NCBI GenBank assembly: GCA_015179125.1
Contig: WHVA01000191.1
Span: forward strand, 62,001-126,000
Source: Gautieria morchelliformis
Taxonomy: Eukaryota; Basidiomycota; Agaricomycetes; Gomphales; Gomphaceae
Direction: 5' to 3'
DNA length: 64,000 bases
Part shown: positions 45,006 through 57,332 of the stretch, one piece after another
How the letters are laid out: each line of letters begins with the position of its first letter
Numbering within the stretch: position 1 is the stretch's first letter
The notes under the pieces: generated by a model
The model's input: only the letters and a program-made list of their open reading frames with translations
What the model was told of the DNA's origin: nothing
Database searches by the model: none
Translations under genes and position numbers: made by a program

Positions 45006-46127
45006 CCTATACTTGTCCTGCTACGGACATGCGGCCGGGGTTTAATTTTGTGCCAGTAAAGGAAACTTATTAGACCCTCAATTACATAAAGGCGTGGCGC
45101 AAGCTTCTTTCGAGCCTTGGTTCTTTGGATGACAACATACTACTATATAATAATATCAGTCGGTAATGCTACCAGCAATCAGCTTTCCCTAGTACCGTGC
45201 TAGTACACATAATGGGGAAGTCTCATATCTGGAGGTAAATCATGGACTGCGCAATATTGCCATAACCCCCGCGATTGGCAATCACCAGCTCGCCATAATG
45301 AACGCAGATCCCCGGAACAGAACCCTATCGTCTCGAGCTTGGCCCGACCCCGCCCCCGACCCCCGACGTCTAAGAAGACTCCAAGCCTTGAACTAGGTGC
45401 GTCCATAGTACTTCAGGCATTAAAGGTCCTTTAGATGCCTCTGCATGCACGTACGGTGCCAACGGGCCCCGGGCCAAAGAAATCGTCGGGGTCCACGAGA
45501 GTCTCACATGAGTGACAAGACGTCTAGAAGTGCATGAATAACAGCTTATCACGGCCGGAACAAGGGCACATGAGAGAACATACCTTCAAGTTGCGGGGCA
45601 CTGGCAGGATAAATTTATCATTTGGTTTAGTAACACTGGGTAGCAGCTGGCCAGTTGCTCAGCGATAGTCGTATGTTAACGTCGCACAGGCCATCAAGAT
45701 TATCTGAGGAGGCCACTGACTGTCACGGTACCCAAGGCCTCTAAGTATAGCACGTCCCCATGGCGACGAGTCACAATGCAATGTACCACGTATTGTATAT
45801 ACACTTGAAGGCGAGAGGTTGAAACGCTCCTCATCTACAGACAGCCTCTGAAATCAGAATGCAGCGACAATGCGGTATTTCACAATGCAACTATAAAACA
45901 CATAGACAACAAAGCCGGAGGAACAAGTTAAGGACAATCCTAGCGCAAAAGTTAAACGAGGCATAGTTAGTAGACCGGGATGATGAAGTCATAAAACAGG
46001 TGGGTACAGTCACGACACAAGTCCACAACAAGTCTAGGGTGGCTGGGACATAAAATGAGCGAGATAGGTCATGGCAATGAATGCAGGTGTCAGCGCTGAA
46101 GTGACAAATTTTGGTCATTAAGACCGC
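45006..46127. other. 1.1 kb intergenic region, nothing recognised
   Basis: No frame with a domain, no tRNA-like B box and no obvious repeat. Minus frames at 45200-45552 and 45891-46118 lack any supporting feature. Confidence 0.45.
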
Positions 46128-47027
46128 TCAGTATGTGAGCGGCGCGGGGGTGGACGAAATGAAAGATCCCATTAGGTGAGATGTGTCCTGTGGGGTAGGA
46201 CTCTCGGGCGCCCATTGTGTAGTGAACTGGATGGACTGTGGAGCCCAAGCCAGCACGCGAGGGGTTACGATTGGAGCTGTGGACGGTGTGGTCACCGTTT
46301 GCCCAGAGGACGGGGGTGTCCCAAATACCCCAGACACGCGTGCAGGCGTATTAGGTATTGGAGAGACGGGACGGGGCGGTGAATCCACAGGAATGAGGGG
46401 GCGCGGCGATTCCGATAGATGCTGAAGCCCAGATACCAGGTTGGAGGGATCCGGCGAGGATGCACGTTCGATCTCCCTCGACCCTGCGGGTACGACAGAG
46501 ACATGGGGAACGCTGGGACTGAGCTCCCCAGCGGACGAGAGTCGCCACTCGTTGATCGCTGGTGCGCGATGGGGCTGTCTTCTTGGTGGGAGACCATCAG
46601 CGGGTGCACCCTCCCGCGCCTCACGGACCTCCTCTGGTGCGTCTTCATCGACCACCACCCCTCCGGCCTCGATCTGCGTAGCAAGAGAAATAGCTGCGTC
46701 CATTTCATTCACGAGAATCGAACGATCAGAGTCCTCAGACATCGGTGATCCGGATGTGATACTGTCCGCCTCCCTCAATAGGCTTTCTTCCAGCAACCGC
46801 GCAGTCTCGTGGTGTTGCACTGTACGTTCCGCGATCTCTACATCAGACAGGAACGCTTCATACACGGCATTGTCCGCCTCGAAGAACTCGTCAGAGTCAG
46901 GATCGAATGCGTTCCATCGGCTCCATTTTTCGACTACAGGGTATGTAGGCTTCGGTGGCGCGGGTTGAGCAGCCGCCTCGGTGGCGTGGCGGGCAAGAAG
47001 GATGGACGTGTAAAGTGGTCTACCCAT
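46128..47027 (-). CDS. Hypothetical intronless protein, 299 residues
   Basis: A single open frame starts MGRPLYTSILLARHATEAA. It has an acidic helical N-terminal third (DPDSDEFFEADNAVYEAFL; VQHHETARLLEESLLREAD) and a Pro/Ser/Thr-rich, probably disordered remainder ending SFISSTPAPLTY. The N-terminal 'MGRPLYTS' with a following RWNAFDPD block may be a small conserved domain. No enzymatic motif or signal peptide. Base composition and length support a real gene, while plus-strand frames over it are its shadows. Confidence 0.65.
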   Translation of the reverse strand: MGRPLYTSILLARHATEAAAQPAPPKPTYPVVEKWSRWNAFDPDSDEFFEADNAVYEAFLSDVEIAERTVQHHETARLLEESLLREADSITSGSPMSEDSDRSILVNEMDAAISLATQIEAGGVVVDEDAPEEVREAREGAPADGLPPRRQPHRAPAINEWRLSSAGELSPSVPHVSVVPAGSREIERASSPDPSNLVSGLQHLSESPRPLIPVDSPPRPVSPIPNTPARVSGVFGTPPSSGQTVTTPSTAPIVTPRVLAWAPQSIQFTTQWAPESPTPQDTSHLMGSFISSTPAPLTY

Positions 47028-47217
47028 GGCTTTTGAGAGGAATAAGATATATACGGGTGCGCTGGGCTTTTAACGGGGGGAATGTGAAAGCAGGTGATGG
47101 CGTGAGGATTATCAAACGACGCTTCTTAGTGTCACTAAATGTCACGGTCACGCCATCCACGTGTTTCATAGAGCCTTGAAATAAGTATACTGGTCTCTGA
47201 TACTATACAAAGCAATC

Positions 47218-50200
47218 TTATACCTCGGAATCCAGATCACTGAGCTCAGAAGAAAGGGCTGTTTGAGCATCATGTTCACCCGTCACAGGAAGAGAACTTT
47301 GCCCGAGACTTGATACATCGGGTTCATCCAACTTGAAGCCCTGATCAAGTGTCTGTGCTTGCTTCATATCCTGATCCAGTGATTGTTCTTGCTTCATATC
47401 CTCATCCGGTGGTTGTTCTTGCCTCATATCCTCATCCGGTGGTTGCTCTTGCTTCATATCCTGATCTGGTGATTGCTGTAGTTCCAAAAGTGGAGATCGA
47501 GAGGTGGCCACAGGACGAGGAGAAGGCTGGGTTGGGCGCGAAGGCCCAGCTGCGGATGAAGACTCAGCGGGCGTAGTCGCTCCTGAGGGAGGATTGTGAA
47601 GCATAGGCTCGACGCTCGCAGTGCCTTCAGCTGAGCGATTGGTAGTCCCGTCGTTGGTGTCCGCTGGTACTTCTGGTCGTTCCATTTCAGACATAGCCTT
47701 TCTAATTATTGAAACAAAAGTCAGCGAGCAGTTTAGTCAACATAGACGCCTGAACCAACTTATAAGCCCGACGACAACCTTGTCTCAACCTTGATGTGCG
47801 GAATGTCTGCACTTTCCCGCGACCCTGCTCAGCTTTAGTAGTATCCAGATCTTAGGAGGAACATGGACTTACTGACAACAGCATCCGGTCCAACTCTGCA
47901 GAAGCAATGTTAGTGAATGTACCTTCAGGGAAACGAAGTACAGTTTATCACCTTTGTCTTCACCCAGCAACCTCAAACTACTCAGTTCTAGCCATTGCCT
48001 GGAGTGTGTTCGTGAATCGATAGCTTAATAGTAAGAGGTGTAGCTCACCATGATCTGGCCTTGTCATAAAACTGCACCAAGGTCAAGGGTCCTGGTTCAC
48101 TACGTGGAATGGTTCGTTTGCTTCGTAGAACATTCATGGGTACGTCCTTGGGGTCCGCCTCCCAAACTACCGCAGCCCACCAGGGGTATGAATCTACTCG
48201 ACCCTCAAGAAATTAGGTACTACAACACCACAGCTCGTTAGACATACCCATCTTTGCCCACACTACGAAAATACTTTAATTGTTAAAGCGATTTCAGGGA
48301 AAAAAACTGTAAGACATACCAAGAGTACCTCCAAGTAACGCTTCACCTTCTGGGAGTGTGATCATGCCCTGCATCGGGCCAAGGAGCTTGGACTTGGCGG
48401 CCGTCTGGGTTCCCTGGGATTTTGGTCCCCTTTTTTGAAACTTCTTGAAAGGGAGGGATTCCTGGCTTTCTGCTGCTCTACTTGAGCCCATATCTATCTC
48501 TGGCTCACCCGATTCACTGGTGATACTTTGGCTACGTTTACGTTTTACACCATGCGGCGAAGCCTCGGCGTCAGGTAAGGGTATTGTCCTCGACCTGGAG
48601 GACCCAGGAACTGTGGCACTTGATTGGCTAACTTGTATCGGAGAGGGATAGTCTGGAGCAACATTGAGAAGGCCGTGCTGTTCACTTCGGCCAAAGGGTC
48701 TTTCATCAACTCGATCTACAGTGATCGATTGCATGGGATCATCCGTGTTCAGTTTGTCTGCATCGGAAGGTGTTGCCTCCTGCGCCGTTTCTTCCATGGG
48801 CTCTGAGCTCACAATTGAGAGACGAGATCTTTCTGGGTCTGTGGGTTACATTAGCTAGCACAGAGACACTAGAACTAGCTACCCACCAGGACGGGCACGT
48901 TTCCTTGGGGGCGGCAACAGCTCTCGAGTAGGTTGAGGCTCTGGTACAGCACGCCCACGTCTCCGCGAGCCAGAAGGTAAAATCCAACCCCGATCAAAGT
49001 TTTTGAAAGAACCCTGACTGTCCATTGACTCCACCATGTTTGGAGCGCCCTTACCAGGTAGCGATACATGGTCACGCCTCCAGCTTCGAGGCCGTGGAAG
49101 CATACTAGGCCTGGTAGGATCGACAGGGACCTCTGCGGTTTCGGATTCACTGGGCTTCGGGTCTGGCGAAACCAGCGTCTGATCGTCAATCTTGACATCA
49201 CCGATTGCATCGTTTATGCTGGGTGACTTTGCATCGTCTATACTGGGTGACTGTGCCGAATTAGCCATCAGCTCGGCCTCTATGGCAGCCAGAGCGGCTT
49301 GGGTGCTGCGCGTTGCCCTCGGAGCACGAAATCCCGGGGAGGAGTCTAAAAGCATAGCATTTTCTGCAGCAACAGCTGCTTGGACTTGCTTCCTTCGCTC
49401 TCGTTCCAACCCGTAGTCACGTTTCTGACGTTCCTTTTTTGCTTTTGGAGGCTCTGGAGGCGGTGATGGCGGAGGCGGCGGTTTGAGCTTTTCACACTCG
49501 AAGCGAAAGAGTGACATAATTGGCTCCGTGCCAATGACGAGATCAGTTTCGTCCTTGATGCTTTCTTCCGACAATAGGAGCTTCAAAATGTCTGGATCTG
49601 CTTCCAAATCTCCAACAAGACAACCTTCACGTGGATATGTAGAGGAGCCATCGATCGTATTCCCGGTGGAAAGGGGTGCAAGAGACGTCAGAATATGGGC
49701 AGCCGATGCCTTAAGGCGCGCTGCGGTTTTGTGAAAGACGGTACCTCGCTTATTATATAGCATCGCGTTATCAAATACTAGATTGATGTCGGACTGCAGG
49801 AACGGTGAGCTAGGTGTTATCGTGGCTGTTGTAAATAACATACCTCGAATGCCTCGAAATCAAGATATTCTCCCTTGTCAAGCTTCGCCTCAATGATCAT
49901 GAAACTCATGGGTTTTTTGATGATATCGAAATAGTCAGGCGCCTCAACACGCGTGACTGGCCGACGAAAAATCCCGTTTTTGTCCATGCTGATTCAGTGG
50001 CCATGTTAGATCAGCTGCTGTGACGGCTGTCAAATGCTCACAGCTGAATCTGTTCGAACGCGTTCCTAAGGGCAGGTGAGTGTGGAAATAGTACTTTGAA
50101 AACAATGTCTTGAAGGAGCTGAGCTTGCATCAATTTCTGCTGTTCTCGTTTGCGCGTCAACTCCGTGAGCATGCGGACTTTCTCAAGGTCTTTCCGCAGA

Positions 50201-51993
50201 TTAATGAGGTACTATGTAACGTCCTTGTGTCAATCATGAGTCACATCAAAGGATGCAGCCAACCTGGAGTTTGAGAGCCTTCTCCTGATTACTCTGTTGC
50301 TTAGTGACTGTGGACACTGTCCAAGGCTGTAGAATCATCGTGAGAATTGTGGTCCCGGAGCGAAAGACTGCACGCATCATGGTAAGGAAGGAACTTACTT
50401 CAAGATGCAGCCTCTTCAATAATGGAGCCCCTCTCCTAGCCTCGCGCTTCAGACTCCAGTACTTGCATACGAGCTGTACAAACTGAGGTTTATGTCTAAA
50501 ATTTTTCTTGTAGTAGCTTTCGAGTTTGTCAGCAATGAGCTGCGGTACGAGCGGAGGACCAAGGGTGTATTTCTTAGAGTAGGCTCGAGCGCTCTTGGAT
50601 GACTTCTGTGTGCGAGCGGGTACCGTAAGGGCTCCTTCAAGATTAATGTCGATCTCTCCTCGAGTCTTTTTCACATCTTCCTAGTATGCAAAGAGACAGA
50701 GATGAGCCTGTCATAAATTTTGATACGAAGTATATGCGTACAGGAAGATGCTTCTCGCAATAACCCTTGAAAGAGGCCTCCTCGCCAGTCAGACCTTTCA
50801 TACCCATTAGCAGCTTCGCTCGTCGGGCACAAGTCACATGGAATGCAGCAAAGCATGTAGTTTTATCACATTGGATACAAGCACCGAGCTTGATCTTGCA
50901 CAATGAACATGTCTATATGGTTGTCTATCCAGAACATGCACCGTGATACCGTGGCATCGTGTACTCACAAGTTTCCACCGACTCTTGGGCACCTTGTCGA
51001 CATTGTCGATTGGTTCCATGAACATGGTATTGCCAACAGTGACTTCAGGAATGAACATAGCGCATAGGAGGTGCGCCCATTGTCCGGTACTGGTTTGTTT
51101 GAAAGCACCTCCTTCATTTGGGCAGAAAACACATGGCTGAGAGAATCGGTCAGGGACGTCACATTAGTTAAACGGCGGTCAAGGTACGCACTACTGGGAT
51201 CTCTGGTGATACGGTACACTTCCGGCATAGCCACTGCCCCTCAGGGATGTAAGGTACGCCGTAGCAGTCTGCATCATCATTTGAGCATGGTGGAAAATAA
51301 AAGAGGTTTGTTTCACCTTGATGCACTGCCAGGTTGCAACCATCGCAAAATACAATGGCATTACTATTTTCTCCCTCTCCATCATCGCAGATGGCACAAG
51401 TAGAATCCTCAGAAGGTAAACCAATATCCGGTTTGGGGACCCGCTTCATCTGAGAAAATACAGATGCTCAGCTATTGGGTGGTCAAGAGGCTTCATCAAA
51501 AGAACATATACCAGCTCAAACCACTCCTTCTCTAGTCGATCCATTATGATCTCAAATATTTCTGAAGACACCGGCCCAATCTGGGCTTTCTTACGATCTT
51601 CGTTGACGAGATCGAGCCACTCCTGGTCTTGCTCGTCCATGTCATATTCTACCTGGTTGGTGAGTTCACTCTCAATAGGCTCTTGTTCAATTCCTGTTTT
51701 CAACGACTCCATTCCGACTGGTAACTTATACAATAAACTCACCAACGTATCGAATGTAGTGGTCAGGCCGAGCAAAAAATGAGAAGTCATTGTCTGCCGA
51801 AGCTGGTGTTCAGACACTCCATACTTCAAACGTAATTCAAATGCTTACACCCATAAGATCTAGAGGTGGCATCTGTTACTCCAGCAGGCTCATTGACATC
51901 CGATTCATCCTCAACCTTCCTAAATGACACCTGTGGCAATGCTGGAGCTAGCGCCGGACTTGCAATACGACTGGCTGTTCTCCCTGGAGCCAT
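47218..51993 (-). CDS. NTO1: NTO1-like NuA3 scaffold: EPL1-like, PHD, extended PHD, bromodomain, PWWP
   Basis: A scaffold of the NuA3-type histone H3 acetyltransferase complex (BRPF/JADE group). The start at 51993 reads [20 protein letters not shown]. Domains in order: an enhancer-of-polycomb-like stretch ([19 protein letters not shown]); a PHD finger ([43 protein letters not shown]); an extended PHD ([59 protein letters not shown]); a helical linker; a bromodomain ([33 protein letters not shown]; about 49960-49720); a long disordered region; and a PWWP domain after introns ([30 protein letters not shown]; about 48200-48055). The C-terminal exon (47694-47218) has 10-residue repeats. It is divergent from the TBCB gene. 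Confidence 0.9.
47338..47490 (-). repeat. 30-bp coding repeats in the NTO1 C-terminus
   Basis: About five 30-bp units encode variants of [10 protein letters not shown] ([48 protein letters not shown]). Unit sequence is close enough to allow slippage, so copy number may vary between strains. Confidence 0.8.
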
Positions 51994-52119
51994 AACGAAA
52001 GGTGGAAAACGCCTGAGAGCCACTGAGTAATGTACCGGGGTCACTAATAATAGTCACGCCTTGCACGTGACAGTCTTTCGAAACGCGTTCTGCTATATAC
52101 AGCAATAGTATTTGCAGTA

Positions 52120-53094
52120 ATGTCCTCATCCACTGTCACTGTATTTGTTGCTTCTCCGGACACGCGTTCGGAACGTCGGTATGATCTTCACATCACCATC
52201 GAACTTCTCAAAGTAAGTGTGTTCTTCGTTGCCCCGGCCTTTGGTCATGAAATCTGTCTTTCTGCACAGATGAAGCTAGAATCTGTTACAGGGATCCCTA
52301 TCGATTCACAAAGGATCACATTACATAACCAGGGGACTGAAGAAAATGAGTCTGCAGAAGTGCTTGCGGTCTTGGATGATGATCGAAAATCTTTGGGGTA
52401 CTATAATATTCGCGACTGGCAGGTTTTGAAGGTAAGTTACCTTACATATCTTGACGTTCTCCGAGCGCATCATTTGAAATGATAGATGATGACATATTGC
52501 TTGAAAAGGTGAAAGATACCAATCCTGCCACTGCATCTTTAGCCGGTCAATACACGGATGTGTCGCGAGTGGAGAAGTTTGAAATTTCAGAAGAGGAGTA
52601 TGCTGCCCGCCAAGGTTTGCCTTATCTTGAGGCCATGGCTGGATATTTCTCAGGGCGCTTGTCACCCTTTGCAGATACTGTTCTTGCTTACAAGCAAGCT
52701 CATAAAGTGGGGCGCTTCGCCCGTCCATCGAGTGATGAAGTGCCGGAAACATCACATATAGATATCCCCGTGGGCTCGCGATGTGAAGTCGACACAGGAG
52801 AAAGTGATCTGAAGAAGCGAGGCACTGTTCGCTTTGTTGGTCCCACCAAGTTCGCAAAGGGCGTCTGGGTAGGAGTAGAATATGATGAACCGTTAGGAAA
52901 GAATGATGGATCGTGAGTGCCGAAAGGGGTGCTTCCTTATAGTCGCATCTCACCACATTAACTCCTGCCGTAGGGTACAAAGGGAACGCTATTTTACTAC
53001 TCGACAGAACTATGGCGGTTTTGTCCGTCCAGATCGCCTGCGCTTAGGCGATTTCCCAGTTGAGGAACTTGGCGTAGAAGATGATGAGATGTAA
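52120..53094 (+). CDS. ALF1: Tubulin-folding cofactor B (ubiquitin-like and CAP-Gly)
   Basis: A chaperone that binds alpha-tubulin and, with cofactor E, controls its folding and turnover. Exons 52120-52212, 52270-52431, 52509-52912 and 52974-53094 sum to 780 nt, giving 259 residues. The N-terminal ubiquitin-like domain ([38 protein letters not shown]) is followed by the family linker [20 protein letters not shown] and [13 protein letters not shown]. The C-terminal CAP-Gly domain reads [39 protein letters not shown] and [10 protein letters not shown], ending in an acidic DDEM tail. After GKNDGS the text is VQRERYF, with Arg where most CAP-Gly domains have Gly. Confidence 0.94.
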
Positions 53095-54172
53095 AATCGT
53101 GACGCTGGCGAAAGTGGAGGTAATGGCGCCTGCCAAAGGAGTCTCGCGGGGTAATGCTTGTCGTCTGGGAAAGCTCGTAAATGTAAGACAAATCCAGACA
53201 AATAATTATTTGCAACCGTGAGTCGGAGTGACTGACTGCCCGTTCAAAATCAGCTCAAAATACGTTAAGTAGAGCCATCGTCTGAAAACATGGCCATTCT
53301 AAGGGAGAGACAGGTAGGTCGCGCAGGGCAAGCTCTTGTAGCTACAAGGCCGGTTAGGACAGCGATTGGAGCATGGACCATTGCTCACTGTCGAATCCGA
53401 TTCGACTAGTTCCGGATCACATCCTTACCCATGGACTACATGTGTCAAGGAAGTGAGCCGGAACTAGTACTAGGGAATATTCGAGGGCCGTCGATCGTAT
53501 GTAGGGTCGAGCTCTTGGGCATTCATGATTTCCCTGCAGTCCGTCGTGTCTTTGCCTCGACAGTTACGCATAACGAAAGCAACTGATACGTGGTGACGAG
53601 CACTAAGTATGTACCCATCAATTCTCTGATCTGTATCCAACTATCGGGTCTAGGGGAAGTACGTTCCGATTGGTGGTCTGGCAACTTAATTATAAATACT
53701 GTACCGACCGGCGTTTTGTGCACGTGCCGGCACATCCCATGTAGCCACACTTGGACTGTCTGTGGCAGTGACACTAAGCACACCTGCAGCTAAATTCTAT
53801 GTCCGCCTCTAAGTCTACTAGATGTTTTACAGACAGGTTTGCTGTAATTAGAACTTGGCTAGCTCTGTTCCCAGGTTTCTACCGGGTTACCGTCACACGT
53901 GCTCGACATACATGTGCACGGCTTCGCTCGGGGCTGAACATTGCCTTCATGTTACTCTTGGACGTCCCCCAGGCTACTATTATCAAAAAATCACATGTCT
54001 ATCTGCTATTTTCTGATTCGTGTTCTCCGTAAAGAAGAACTCGTCGTGCACATGTTAGAGGGGTGATGCCGTTCTCCTATGCCATCTAGCCATGTTAGTA
54101 TCTCGGCTGCGCAGGACATCTATATAAGCTACACCTTTCCTCTGTCAAGGTAGAGCGTTCGCGTTATTGGTG
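53095..54172. other. 1.1 kb intergenic region with one inverted repeat
   Basis: No gene seen. An inverted repeat with arms actagttccgg-A-tcac (about 53404-53418) and gtgagccggaactagt (about 53454-53469) encloses about 35 bp. A TATA-like tatataagc at about 54121 precedes the first lipase start by 50 bp. Confidence 0.45.
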
Positions 54173-55408
54173 ATGGCCATGATACTCTCCGCTCTCTCCC
54201 TTGGCCTCCTGTCGTTCACATCAGCAGCTGTTCTGCCTCGTCAAGGTTCCGTTACTGCTGTGTCTTCTGCACAGATCAACACCTTCACTCCCTACACCTT
54301 CTTCGCAAGTGCCGCTTACTGCAACCCGAGCACGACCATCAATTGGTCCTGTGGAGGTATGGTTTCATTGCTGGGGCCCAGCATAGACCTTATAATGTCG
54401 TATTAAAAAATTCTGTTGGTAGCGAATTGCAATGCCAATCCCGGTTTCATACCTGTTGCCTCAGGCGGAGATGGTGACGTGACACAGTTCTGTAAGTTCA
54501 GTCATTGTGGTCTTCCTTGGTCGTCCTCACTCGTATGCAGGGTATGTTGGTTTCGACCCGGCTCTAAATACAGTTGTCGTCGGTCATCAAGGAACGGATC
54601 CGACCAAGCTGTACGTAGTTTCTTGGTATTACTTGCCCTTGTTTTAAGCTGCCTTATTCCTGACAGTGTCGCTGATTTAACGGATGCCGATTTTTTCCTG
54701 ACATCGTTGGATCAGACCATGTTTCCTGGGACATCTGGTTTAGAAGTGCACAATGGTTTTGGGGCAACTCAGGCTAGGTACATGTCAATTATGTGGATGG
54801 GAATACATTATGAGCTTACGAATATGAAGATCTGCCCCTGCTATTCTCGCTGCAACGCAGGGGGCACTCTCCGCTCACGGAACAAATCGTGTGACTCTTG
54901 TCGGTCATTCACTCGGAGCTGCCATATCCTTGATAGATGCGATTTACCTTCCGTTGCACCTTCCGTCAACCACGATATTCAAATTCGTGGGTTACGGTCT
55001 GCCTCGTGTCGGAAACCAGGCGTTCGCATCCTATCTTGATGGTGAGTGACCCTCTTGATCTACTGTGTTGTTGGAATCGGTTGAAATACGCCGTTTCCAG
55101 CGCATTTCCCAGATTTAACACATATCAATAACAAAGAAGACGTGGTCCCAATTGTGCCAGGTTAGTCATTGGGTCCCCCTCGTCGTGAACTATGTGATGT
55201 ACTCACGCATGAGACACCTACAGGTGAATTCTTAGGGTTCGTACACCCACAAGGCGAGATTCATATCAATGATTCCGGAGTATGGGATGCATGCGCTGGT
55301 GAAGACAATGACTCCAATCTGTGCTCTACGGGAGATGTCCCGACTGTTTTCGAGGGCAATATTTCTGATCATGATGGACCGTATAATGGCATCACAATGG
55401 GCTGCTGA
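54173..55408 (+). CDS. Secreted class 3 lipase, tandem copy 1
   Basis: An extracellular triacylglycerol lipase or esterase (alpha/beta hydrolase). The start MAMILSALSLGLLSFTSA is a signal peptide, followed by AAVLPRQ with a possible dibasic-type processing site. Spliced exons give ITFTPYTFFASAAYC-like QINTFTPYTFFASAAYCNP, ANCNANPGFIPVASGGDGD, YVGFDPALNTVVVGHQGTD, MFPGTSGLEVHNGF and VTLVGHSLGAAISLIDAIYL, with the nucleophile Ser in GHSLG. FVGYGLPRVGNQAFASYLD, HINNKEDVVPIVPG (catalytic Asp region) and FVHPQGEIHI (catalytic His region) follow. It ends GPYNGITMGC at 55408. About seven short introns are needed. The repeat unit is about 54130-55562. Confidence 0.9.
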
Positions 55409-56047
55409 ATGCATCATGAACCATACCTCACGGTGTTGGCCCTGGACTCCGGAGCATACATTCTTTTGCCATCGGACTGCATTCAGGAATACTTGTGACC
55501 TTCCACTGGCAGCTGATATATATACATATATATACATTCTTCTGTCATTAGATTAGAGCCATGCAGCCGGGATTCATGACTTTTGTGACCCTCCACTTGA
55601 GGTATGTGGTATGCTAGCTGATGTATACATTCTTTTGTCATTGGATAGATTCAGGAAGACTTAAATAGGCCTATCCGTCTCGCGTTCGGACTTCAAACTC
55701 ATTACGATCACTCCAAGGGGATTGACCTTGGGTTGCTTTAGGCCGTCAGGCAGTGCGAGACATCTTAATAGGCCTTTTTTAAAAAATTGGCCCAGGCTCC
55801 GCATTGTCGAACTATAGCACAACTATATCGTCGGGTTTGCATGAGCCGAGAGGCGGCGGACGGTGCATGTGCACCGTGAGCCGAGAGGCGACGGAAGATT
55901 CCTGTCACCGTGAGCGGAAGGCGAGGGGACGGCTCAGGCGATCGGATCCGTATGTGGAGGTGTAGGAATGAATGGATGAATATTCTATAAGTATAAGCTA
56001 CACCTTTCCTCTGTCCAGCTGGATCGTTCGCGTTATTGGTGGTGGCC
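55409..56047. other. Spacer between the tandem lipases
   Basis: It holds the 3' flank of copy 1 and, from about 55993, the duplicated promoter of copy 2 (ataagctacacctttcctctg matches 54125-54146). Near 55840-55935 there are short GC-rich repeats of gagccgagaggcg. A partial extra copy of the 3' flank (tgtatacattcttttgtcatt at about 55622) suggests uneven exchange. No gene. Confidence 0.55.
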
Positions 56048-57332
56048 ATGATGCTCTCCGTTCTCTCTCTTGGCTTCTTGTCGTTCACATCAGCAGCTGT
56101 TCTGCCTCGTCAAGGTCCCGTCACTGCTGTGTCTTCTGCGCAGATCAACACCTTCACTCCCTACACCTCCTTCGCAAGTGCCGCTTACTGCGACCCGAGC
56201 AAGACCATCAATTGGTCCTGTGGAGGTATGGTTTCACTGCTGGGGCCCCGCACAGACTTTATCATGTCGTATTAAAAAAAAATGTGTTGGTAGCGAATTG
56301 TAATGCTAATCCCGGTTTCATACCTGTCGCTTCAGGCGGTGACGGTGCCGTGACACAGTTTTGTAAGTTCAATTATTGTGGTCCGTCCTCACTCGTCCTC
56401 ACTCGTATGCAGGGTATGTTGGTTTCGACCCGGCTCTAAATACAGTTGTCGTCGGTCATCAAGGAACGGATCTGGCCAAGCTGTACGTAGTTTCTTGGTA
56501 TTACTTGCCTTGGTTTTAAGCTGCCTTAATCCTGATAGTGTCCCTGAGCTAACGGATGACGATTTTTTCCTGACACCGTTGGATCAGACCATGTTTCCTG
56601 GGACATCTGGTTTAGAAGTGCACAATGGTTTTGTGGCAACTCAGGCTAGGTACATGTCAATTATGTGGATGGGTATACATTATGAGCTTACGAATATGAA
56701 GATCTGCCCCTGCTGTTCTGGCCGCAACTCAAAAGGCACTCTCCGCTCACGGAACAAATAGTGTGACTCTTGTCGGGCATTCACTCGGAGCTGCCATATC
56801 CTTGATAGATGCGGTTTACCTTCCATTGCACCTTCCGTCAACCACTACATTCAAATTCGTGGGTTACGGTATGCCTCGTGTCGGGAACCAGGCGTTCGCA
56901 TCCTATCTTGATGGTGAGTGGCCCTCTATCCACTGTGGTGAAGTTGGAATCGGTTGAAATACGCCATTTCCAGAGCATTTCCCAGATTTAACACATATCA
57001 ATAACAAAGAAGACGTGGTCCCAATTCTGCCAGGTTAGTCATTGAGTCGCCCTCGTCGTGAACTACGTGATGTACTCACGCATAAGACACTTCAAAGGCA
57101 AATTCTTAGGGTTCGTACACCCACAAGGCGAGATTCATATCAATGATTTCGGAGTATGGGATGCATGCGCTGGTGAGCGTCAGACTTGTTCGAATTCCCG
57201 CTAGTTATAACGGATAGCGTAGGTGAAGACAATGACTCCAAGCTATGCTCTACGGGAGATGTCCCCACTATTTTCGAAGGCAATACTTCTGATCATGACG
57301 GACCGTATAATGGCATCACAATGGGCTGCTGA
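56048..57332 (+). CDS. Secreted class 3 lipase, tandem copy 2
   Basis: A close duplicate of the upstream lipase. The start is the second ATG of the copy 1 signal peptide (MMLSVLSLGFLSFTSAAVLP), because the first ATG has become GTG. The catalytic region is intact: VTLVGHSLGAAISLIDAVYL, FVGYGMPRVGNQAFASYLD, HINNKEDVVPILPG and FVHPQGEIHI. It differs from copy 1 by scattered substitutions, GKF in place of GEF before LGFVHP, and a 50-bp intron at about 57173-57222 that copy 1 lacks. It ends MGC at 57332. Function as for copy 1: extracellular lipid hydrolysis. Confidence 0.88.

Noticed and set aside
46176-47036. Plus-strand frames of up to 175 codons
   Set aside because: They are the complement of the hypothetical protein at 46128-47027, whose start and composition are better.
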